Assembly: GCA_905198475.1 (NCBI GenBank)
Contig: CAJKCQ010000074.1
Location: 1 to 9,936, forward strand
DNA from: an uncultured Sutterella sp.
GTDB taxonomy: Bacteria > Pseudomonadota > Gammaproteobacteria > Burkholderiales > Burkholderiaceae_F
Direction of reading: 5' to 3'
Length of the DNA stretch: 9,936 nt
Shown: piece by piece, positions 5,059-9,936 of the stretch
Layout of the letters: each line of letters starts with the position of its first letter
Numbering within the stretch: the stretch's first letter is position 1
The notes under the pieces: generated by a model
What the model saw: the letters and a program-made list of their open reading frames with translations, nothing else
What the model was told of the DNA's origin: nothing
Database searches by the model: none
Program-made: the position numbers and the translations under genes

Positions 5059-6417
5059 CTACTTCTTCGCGTCCTCTTTGACGTACGGATTCACCTTCGT
5101 GCGGAACTCGATCCGCAGCGGCGTGCCCGCGAGGTTGAAGGCCTCACGGAACCAACCTTCGAGGTAGCGGCGATAGGACTCGCCGATGTCCTCCAACGCG
5201 TTGCCGTGGACGACGATCACGGGCGGGTTCGAACCGCCCTGGTGCGCGTAGCGGGGCTTCGGGCGGCCGCCGCGGGCGCGCGGTGGCTGCTGGCGCTGCA
5301 CGGCCTCGAGGAGCGCACGGGTGAGCTTCGAGGTGGGGATCTTGCGGTAGGCGGCGGCGTGCGCCTCGTCGACGGCCTTCATGAGATGGTTGAGGCCGTT
5401 GCGCTTCAACGCCGAAATGCGGATCATGCGCGCCCAACGCAGGAAGTGGAGCTTGTGCTCGATCTCGAGGTTGAAGCGCTCGCGCTCGTAGCTGTCGAGA
5501 AGGTCCCACTTGTTGACGGCGACCACGAGGGCGCGGCCGGAGTCGAGCACGTAGCCCGCGATGTGAGCGTCGCCTTCGGAGACGCCCTCCTTCGCGTCAA
5601 GCACGAGGATCACGACGTTCGAGTCCTCGATCGCCTGCAGGGTCTTCACGACGGAGAACTTCTCGACCGCCTCGAAGACGCGTCCCTTCTTCCTCAGGCC
5701 CGCGGTGTCGACCAACTCGTAGGGACGCCCTTCGTACTCGAAGTCCACCTTGATCGCGTCGCGGGTGGTGCCCGGCATGTCGTAGGCGATCACTCGCTCC
5801 TCGCCGATGAGCGAGTTGATGAGCGTGGACTTGCCCGCATTCGGGCGCCCGGCGAGCGTCACCTTGATGCGCTTCGGCGCGTCGGGATCAACCTCCTTCT
5901 CCTCGGCTTCGGGTTCGTCCTCATCTTCGGGGCACTTCGAGAGCGCGAGATCGATCACGTCGCGCACGCCCTGACCGTGGGCGCCCGAGACGAGGTAGGG
6001 CTCGCCGAGACCGAGCTCGTAGAACTCCGCCTTGGCGGTGTCCGAGAGGCCTTCGGCCTTGTTGACGAGCAGCAGCACCGGGCGGTCGGCGCGGCGCAGG
6101 TGCTGCGCGATGCGCAGATCCTGGGGCGTGAGACCCGCGCGGGCGTCGCAGAGGAAGAGCACGCAGTCGGCCTCCTCGATCGCAAGCTCGGCCTGACCGG
6201 CCATCGCCTGCACGATGCCCTCGCTCCTCACGGGCTCGAAGCCGCCCGTGTCGACGACGATGTAGGGACGGTCGCCGACGCGCCCCTGACCGTACTGACG
6301 GTCGCGCGTAAGGCCGGGGAAGTCGGCCACGATGGCGTCGCGGCTGCGGGTGAGCCGATTGAAGAAGGTCGACTTGCCGACGTTGGGCCGGCCCACGAGA
6401 GCGATGACTGGAAGCAT
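5059..6417 (-). CDS. der: Ribosome biogenesis GTPase Der (EngA)
   Basis: The product is 452 residues with the diagnostic tandem GTPase domains followed by a KH-like domain. Der acts in late maturation of the 50S subunit and is essential in most bacteria. Domain 1 has GRPNVGKST (9-17), DTGG (56-59), NKAE (119-122) and SGAHG (144-148). An acidic linker, EDEDEPEAEEKE (164-175), joins domain 2, which has GRPNAGKST (190-198), DTAG (237-240), NKWD (302-305) and SALKRNG (335-341). The KH-like region spans about 358-452, with GGRPKPRYAHQGGSNPP and IVVHGN in place. The N-terminus MLPVIALVGRPNVGKS is the family's standard start. I see no Shine-Dalgarno sequence before its ATG (6415-6417); a hairpin lies 30 bases upstream. 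It follows bamB by 118 bases, the usual betaproteobacterial order. Confidence 0.98.
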   Translation of the reverse strand: MLPVIALVGRPNVGKSTFFNRLTRSRDAIVADFPGLTRDRQYGQGRVGDRPYIVVDTGGFEPVRSEGIVQAMAGQAELAIEEADCVLFLCDARAGLTPQDLRIAQHLRRADRPVLLLVNKAEGLSDTAKAEFYELGLGEPYLVSGAHGQGVRDVIDLALSKCPEDEDEPEAEEKEVDPDAPKRIKVTLAGRPNAGKSTLINSLIGEERVIAYDMPGTTRDAIKVDFEYEGRPYELVDTAGLRKKGRVFEAVEKFSVVKTLQAIEDSNVVILVLDAKEGVSEGDAHIAGYVLDSGRALVVAVNKWDLLDSYERERFNLEIEHKLHFLRWARMIRISALKRNGLNHLMKAVDEAHAAAYRKIPTSKLTRALLEAVQRQQPPRARGGRPKPRYAHQGGSNPPVIVVHGNALEDIGESYRRYLEGWFREAFNLAGTPLRIEFRTKVNPYVKEDAKK

Positions 6418-6446
6418 GAGTTTGAAGGTCTGATAAAACTGGAAAG

Positions 6447-6478
6447 GCCGCGTCCGAGGGGTTCACCTCCGGCGCGGC
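6447..6478 (-). terminator. Intercistronic hairpin between bamB and der, possible attenuator
   Basis: On the minus strand GCCGCG (6473-6478) pairs with CGCGGC (6447-6452). A second stem, CC plus GAGG pairing with CCTC plus GG, continues inside with single-base bulges and a loop of about five bases. It is followed by CTTTCCAGTTTT, a weak and interrupted T-tract. The hairpin lies 30 bases before the der start, so it could reduce read-through or stabilise the upstream message. Efficient termination is unlikely given the tract. Confidence 0.38.
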
Positions 6479-6535
6479 TCTGAAGAAGGTTCTCTGGAGA
6501 GGAGCGGCGGAGCCGACCTCCCGGAGCGGGGCGGC

Positions 6536-7681
6536 TTATTCGCCGTCGCCCTGCACAATGTAGGCGACGTCGCCCTCGACCGTCTGGAAGACCGCGCCGT
6601 AGCCGTACTGTGCGGCGGGCGTGGTCACCGCGCCCGAGAGCGAGGCGCTACCGACGGGATTGCCCGTGGCGGGGTCGAGGAACGTGATCCGGCCCTCGTA
6701 GTCGCCGAAGGCGAGCGCCGTGCCCACGCGGATCGGCGCGGAGGCGCCGCGGTAGAGGAACTGGTCGTTCACCCACGCCTCGCGCCCGTTGCGGCGGTTG
6801 AAGGCGTGGATGCGCCCGGCGTCGTCCACTTCATAGACGAGCCGCCCGTCCGCGACGGGGCCCGTGACGGCGTCCACCTTCTGACTCCAGACGAGGCGCC
6901 CGTTCTGCGAGCTCATGCAGACCAGGTTGCCCTGGAAGGCCGCGGCGCACATGAGCTCCTGGTCCACCCAGGGGCGGCCGACCACGTCGATCAGGCGCTC
7001 GACTTCGGTGATGCCCTTCGCCTGGCCGATCACGGCGTCGAAGATCACGCGGCCGTCGGCGGGATTCATCGCCATCAGGCGGCCGTTGGCCTGCCCGACC
7101 AGAGCGCCCGCGGGCGACCAGGCCATCTGCGAGAAGCCCCGGAGGGTGAGCGCCGGCGCCTGGCCCTGATGGTGCCAGAGGCGCTGGCCCGTGATGAGGT
7201 CGAACCCGGTGACGCGCGTGTCGGAGGTCTTCACGATCACGCGGCCCGCGCCCACGAGGGGCGGCACCTCGACGTCGGAGGAAAGGCGCGCCTCCCAGGC
7301 GAGCTTGCCCTCGGCGTCGAAGACCTGCACGACGCCCTTCTCGGTGCCCACGGCCACGTGGCTGCCGTCGGTGCCGACGCCCGCCGTCACGGCGCCGTCG
7401 GTTTCGGCGCGCCAGACGACGTCGCCCGTCTGCCGGTCAAGGCGCACGACCGCGCTCCCGCCCGCGGCGTAGACGGCCGTGTCGGTCACGGCCGGCGCGA
7501 GGTTCTTCGCTTCGGCGTCGCCGACGTTGGTGCGCCAGACGACCTTCGCCTCGGTCGTCTTCGCAAAGTCCGGATAGTCGTGCGGTTCGTGCGGATCGGA
7601 GGACGAGAAGATGCCGCAGCCGCTGAGCACCAGGGCGCCCGCGAGGGCGGCGGCAAGTGTGAGCGATTTCTGAAGAGCCAT
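6536..7681 (-). CDS. bamB: Outer-membrane beta-barrel assembly lipoprotein BamB
   Basis: The product is a 381-residue lipoprotein (E. coli BamB is about 390). A signal peptide ends in the lipobox LSGC with the lipidated cysteine at C22. The following Gly, not Asp, predicts outer-membrane sorting on the periplasmic side. The rest is a beta-propeller of PQQ/WD-like blades, each ending in a D-x-x-x-G-x-x-x-W or similar turn. Blades are visible at about 80-92 (RLDRQTGDVVWR), 120-131, 159-170 (GFDLITGQRLWH), 203-215, 255-266, 291-303 (IHAFNRRNGREAW) and 333-344. BamB binds BamA and helps deliver or fold outer-membrane proteins. The frame remains open upstream to 7822, but the Met at 7679-7681 gives a proper signal peptide; no clear ribosome-binding site precedes it. 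Location between yfgM and der supports the identification. Confidence 0.95.
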   Translation of the reverse strand: MALQKSLTLAAALAGALVLSGCGIFSSSDPHEPHDYPDFAKTTEAKVVWRTNVGDAEAKNLAPAVTDTAVYAAGGSAVVRLDRQTGDVVWRAETDGAVTAGVGTDGSHVAVGTEKGVVQVFDAEGKLAWEARLSSDVEVPPLVGAGRVIVKTSDTRVTGFDLITGQRLWHHQGQAPALTLRGFSQMAWSPAGALVGQANGRLMAMNPADGRVIFDAVIGQAKGITEVERLIDVVGRPWVDQELMCAAAFQGNLVCMSSQNGRLVWSQKVDAVTGPVADGRLVYEVDDAGRIHAFNRRNGREAWVNDQFLYRGASAPIRVGTALAFGDYEGRITFLDPATGNPVGSASLSGAVTTPAAQYGYGAVFQTVEGDVAYIVQGDGE

Positions 7682-7745
7682 TTGAATGGATGCCCGGGAG
7701 AAAGAAAGGTGGGCGCGGAAAGAAGGCCTCCCGCGCCGTGCCTGA

Positions 7746-7751
7746 ATTCTA
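7746..7751 (-). promoter_or_regulatory. Possible -10 element for an internal bamB promoter
   Basis: TAGAAT on the minus strand lies in the only AT-rich patch of the yfgM-bamB gap, about 65 bases before the bamB ATG. No convincing -35 accompanies it: the best upstream hexamers match TTGACA poorly. It is recorded as a weak candidate only. Confidence 0.2.
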
Positions 7752-7760
7752 AGAGATATC

Positions 7761-7815
7761 GCCCTGCGGAAAGGCTTCCGCAGGGCCCCGCGTCCGCGCG
7801 CGCCGCACGCGGACG
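7761..7815. repeat. Two tandem GC-rich perfect stem-loops in the yfgM-bamB gap
   Basis: GCCCTGCGGAA (7761-7771) is inverted at 7776-7786 with a four-base loop, an 11-bp perfect stem. CGTCCGCG (7791-7798) is inverted at 7808-7815 with a nine-base loop. The pair begins 10 bases after the yfgM stop. Neither is followed by a T-run on the minus strand, so these are not standard terminators. They may act as 3'-end stabilisers of the hisS-yfgM message or as Rho-independent signals of a non-canonical kind. Confidence 0.55.
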
Positions 7816-7825
7816 GGCGCACTCA

Positions 7826-8464
7826 TCAGCCTTCGGCGGGAAGCGACGCGAGCTTGAGCTCGAGCACGCGGGCGAGCGGGTTGTTCGCGCCCCCCGTCTT
7901 CTGCGCCTCGGCCCAGGACTCGCGAGCCATCTTCACGTCGCCCTTGGCGGCCCAGACGTCGCCGAGGCGGTCGAGGAGGAGTGGACGTTGGTCGGCGTTG
8001 GGCTTCGCGGCGTCGAGCACCTTCAGGGCCTCGTCGAGCTTGCCTTCGTCATAGAGCACGCCCGCGAGGCGAATGCGCGCGAGGGCGTCGTACTCGGGGC
8101 GCCCGGCCTTGTCGATCACCCACTCGAGCTTCGCCTTCGCCTCGGCGAAGTTGCCGTTCTGCAGAGCGGCGTTCGCGGCGGCGAGCGCCCCGAGGGGCGC
8201 GTAGATCGTGGAGCCGTACTCGGAGACGAGGCCCGTCGAGAGCGAAGCGGCGTTCTTCTGGTCGTTCGCAACGACGGCCTGCTGGAGCTGCGCATACATC
8301 TGCGCGGCCTTGCCGGCCTGGTTGCGCTGCCACCAGTTCCAGCCGTTCCAGGCGGCGAACCCGAGGCAGCACACGCAGACGGCGGCGGTGACCGGAGTGC
8401 CCCACCGGTCCCACCAGGCCTTCATTTGGTCAATGCTCTCCTGCTCTTCCAAGTCGTAAGCCAT
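7826..8464 (-). CDS. yfgM: YfgM-like membrane-anchored TPR protein
   Basis: The product is 212 residues, matching the YfgM family length of about 206. The short acidic cytoplasmic N-terminus (MAYDLEEQESIDQMKAWWDRWG) is the family signature. One membrane segment follows at about 24-41 (PVTAAVCVCCLGFAAW), then a periplasmic domain of TPR-like helical repeats: GNFAEAKAKLEWV (104-116), GKLDEALKVLD (141-151) and GDVKMARESWAEA (175-187). In E. coli YfgM associates with the periplasmic chaperone PpiD and the SecYEG translocon and helps hand over exported proteins. It also influences the stress regulator RcsB. Whether those roles hold here is inference. The ATG at 8462-8464 has a weak GAGAG-type ribosome-binding site. 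It lies 44 bases after hisS and 144 before bamB, the canonical order. Three cysteines (C30, C32, C33) occur within the membrane segment. Confidence 0.86.
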   Translation of the reverse strand: MAYDLEEQESIDQMKAWWDRWGTPVTAAVCVCCLGFAAWNGWNWWQRNQAGKAAQMYAQLQQAVVANDQKNAASLSTGLVSEYGSTIYAPLGALAAANAALQNGNFAEAKAKLEWVIDKAGRPEYDALARIRLAGVLYDEGKLDEALKVLDAAKPNADQRPLLLDRLGDVWAAKGDVKMARESWAEAQKTGGANNPLARVLELKLASLPAEG

Positions 8465-8508
8465 GGCTCAAACTCTCTCAAACGTTCGTTGTTCTGAAGG
8501 ATGAAAAA

Positions 8509-9804
8509 TCAGCCGCGCTCGGCGGCGAGCGCCGCGGCGATGCGCGCGGGCGCGTCGGCGATCGGCTCGAGCGTCTGCTCGGCGTAGGCTTCGGCGCCGG
8601 CGCGCAGGGCCTTCACGCCCACCGCACCCTGCGCGAGCTCGTCGTCGGTCGCGAAGACGGCGATCTTCGCGCCCGAGGCGTCGGCCTTCTTCATCTGGCT
8701 CTTGATGCTCGCCTCGCCCGGGTGCGTGATGACGCGCACGCCGAGGTCGCGCAGGCGCTCGGCGAGGAGCATCGCGGACTTCTGCGAGTCGCCGCCGTGG
8801 TGCAACACGTAGACGTCGGTCTGGGTGCGCTCGGGGACGTTGCCCACCTCGCGCATGAGTTCGATCACGCGCTCCATGCCCATGGCGAAGCCGACGCCGG
8901 GGGCGGGACGGCCGCCGAGCATCTCGACGAGCGGGTCGTAGCGCCCGCCGCCGCAGATCGTGCCCTGGGCGCCGAGGCGGTCCGTGATCCACTCGAAGAC
9001 CGTGTGGTTGTAGTAGTCGAGGCCGCGCACGAGACGCGGATTGACCGTGTACTCCACGCCGCCCGCCGTGAGGAGCTCCTCGAGGCGGTTCAGGAAGGCG
9101 CGCGATTCGTCGCCGAGGTAGTCGAGGAGCTTCGGCGCAGCGTCGACCAGCGCCTGCATGTCGGGGTTCTTCGTGTCGAGGATGCGCAGCGGATTCGTGT
9201 AGAGGCGGCGCTGGGCGTCTTCGTCCAACTCGTCCTTATGCGCCTCGAAGTAGGCGATGAGCGCCTCACGGTGCGCCTGGCGCTCGTTCTGGGCGCCGAG
9301 CGTATTGAGCTCAAGACGCACCGGACCGATGCCGAGGGCCTTCCACATGCGCGAGAGCATGAGGATCATTTCGGCGTCGACGTCGGGGCCGGCCATGCCG
9401 AGCGCCTCGGCGCCGAGCTGATGGAACTGGCGGTAGCGGCCGCGCTGCGGACGCTCGTGGCGGAACATCGGGCCGCAGTACCAGAGGCGCTGCGTGGTGC
9501 CGTAGAGCAGGTTGTGCTCGTTCACGGCGCGCACGACCGCCGAGGTGCACTCGGGGCGGAGCGTGAGCTGGTCGCCGTTCATCGAGTCGGTGAAGGAGTA
9601 CATCTCCTTCTCGACGATGTCGGTCACTTCGCCCACGCCGCGCGTGAAGACGCGGGTGTTCTCCAGGATCGGCGTGCGGATCTCCTGGTAGCCGTACTCT
9701 TCGAGCACGCCCACGCAGGTCTTCTGCACGTACTGCCAGATCGGGGCGTCCTGCGGGAGCATGTCGTTCATGCCCTTGACGCCGGTGAATTTTTCCTTGG
9801 CCAT
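8509..9804 (-). CDS. hisS: Histidyl-tRNA synthetase
   Basis: The product is 431 residues (E. coli HisS 424). This class II synthetase charges tRNA-His with histidine. The catalytic core has TLRPECTSAV (81-90), with the histidine/ATP-contacting Glu85 and Thr87 kept. Motif 2 is GPMFRHERPQRGRYRQFHQ (111-129), the histidine-specific block is RGLDYYNHTVFE (260-271), GTICGGGRYD is at 281-290 and motif 3 is GVGFAMGMERV (303-313). The anticodon-binding domain occupies about 327-425, with IKSQMKKADASGAK at 367-380. The chosen Met (9802-9804) gives the standard N-terminus KFTGVKGMNDMLP. The frame extends upstream to 9888 without a recognisable extension domain. A purine-rich GAGAAAG sits immediately before the ATG. 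It is the first complete gene of the minus-strand block in this window; in relatives ispG usually precedes it. Confidence 0.98.
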   Translation of the reverse strand: MAKEKFTGVKGMNDMLPQDAPIWQYVQKTCVGVLEEYGYQEIRTPILENTRVFTRGVGEVTDIVEKEMYSFTDSMNGDQLTLRPECTSAVVRAVNEHNLLYGTTQRLWYCGPMFRHERPQRGRYRQFHQLGAEALGMAGPDVDAEMILMLSRMWKALGIGPVRLELNTLGAQNERQAHREALIAYFEAHKDELDEDAQRRLYTNPLRILDTKNPDMQALVDAAPKLLDYLGDESRAFLNRLEELLTAGGVEYTVNPRLVRGLDYYNHTVFEWITDRLGAQGTICGGGRYDPLVEMLGGRPAPGVGFAMGMERVIELMREVGNVPERTQTDVYVLHHGGDSQKSAMLLAERLRDLGVRVITHPGEASIKSQMKKADASGAKIAVFATDDELAQGAVGVKALRAGAEAYAEQTLEPIADAPARIAAALAAERG

Positions 9805-9841
9805 CTTTCTCTGCTGATGCTGCTCGCGGGCCGCACGCCGC

Positions 9842-9872
9842 GACGGAGCCCGGGGACCTGCCCCCGTCCGTC
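9842..9872 (-). other. Bulged GC hairpin in the hisS leader
   Basis: GACGGA (9842-9847) pairs with TCCGTC (9867-9872), and CGGGG (9851-9855) pairs with CCCCG (9862-9866), leaving a three-base bulge and six-base loop. It lies 38 bases before the hisS ATG with no T-run. It could be leader structure only; I see neither a T-box nor a histidine-rich leader peptide. Confidence 0.35.
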
Positions 9873-9909
9873 CGGGCGCCGCCCGCACTGGTGAATTCGT
9901 TTGCGTCCG

Positions 9910-9933
9910 CCGCCCCTCCGTACGGAGGGGCGG
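9910..9933. repeat. Perfect 24-bp GC palindrome upstream of hisS
   Basis: Bases 9910-9921 (CCGCCCCTCCGT) are exactly inverted in 9922-9933 with no spacer, centred on GTAC. As RNA it would form a ten-pair stem with a four-base loop. No T-run follows on either strand within view. It could be the 3' end structure of the gene upstream of hisS, which lies outside the window. Confidence 0.6.
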
Positions 9934-9936
9934 GAG

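Noticed and set aside
4921..6483. Long plus-strand open frame (520 residues) opposite der
   Set aside because: It is the mirror frame of Der codons; no domain, no ribosome-binding site.
7682..7822. N-terminal extension of BamB by 47 residues
   Set aside because: It would bury the signal peptide and lipobox inside the protein; the Met at 7681 gives a proper lipoprotein signal.
6806..8497. Long plus-strand open frame (563 residues) opposite bamB and yfgM
   Set aside because: It spans two real genes and their gap on the other strand, with low-complexity shadow composition.
8722..9894. Long plus-strand open frame (390 residues) opposite hisS
   Set aside because: It is a shadow of HisS codon usage with no family resemblance.
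1..9936. CRISPR array, insertion sequence, prophage, defence or biosynthetic island
   Set aside because: No repeat-spacer pattern, transposase, integrase, terminal inverted repeats with target duplication or clustered unknown genes are visible; nearly all coding sequence belongs to well-known families.

Overview
The window is GC-rich (roughly two-thirds G+C by eye) and reads as a chromosomal segment of a betaproteobacterium. The main evidence is the minus-strand gene order hisS - yfgM - bamB - der - hfq - hflX, the usual order in Burkholderiales and relatives. The Hfq core (R-K-E-H rim, YKHAIST Sm2 motif) also looks betaproteobacterial. Other neighbouring genes, a short non-standard flank after hflX and a periplasmic Cu,Zn superoxide dismutase would fit a host-associated member such as the Sutterellaceae, but that narrower placement is a guess.

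Layout. Positions 1-2204 (+ strand) hold a three-gene cassette: the 3' part of a YjiH-like membrane protein, a complete YjiG-like membrane protein, and an M20 zinc metallopeptidase resembling glutamate carboxypeptidase. It ends in a clear intrinsic terminator at 2222-2263. Positions 2205-2391 are a convergent intergenic stretch with GC-rich inverted repeats. From 2392 to the right edge everything is on the minus strand. sodC (2392-2946) has a strong ribosome binding site, a plausible promoter and a dyad in its leader. The block hflX (3164-4372), hfq (4407-4667), der (5059-6417), bamB (6536-7681), yfgM (7826-8464) and hisS (8509-9804) is read right to left and closes with a terminator at 3103-3139 just after hflX.

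Functional logic. The minus-strand block is housekeeping: histidyl-tRNA charging (HisS), envelope protein handling (YfgM, BamB), ribosome assembly and rescue GTPases (Der, HflX) and the RNA chaperone Hfq. The plus-strand cassette resembles E. coli yjiH-yjiG-iadA, with an M20 peptidase in place of the isoaspartyl dipeptidase. This suggests uptake or export of a small peptide or acyl amino acid coupled to cytoplasmic hydrolysis.

I see no CRISPR array, insertion sequence, tRNA, rRNA or obviously foreign gene. The most interesting non-coding signal is in front of hfq. A 391-base gap carries two dyads, a possible extended -10 promoter, a GC hairpin, and three A-R-N-type AACAACAAG elements spaced about 60 bases apart, the last inside codons 3-5 of hfq. 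That arrangement suits Hfq autoregulation through its distal RNA-binding face.
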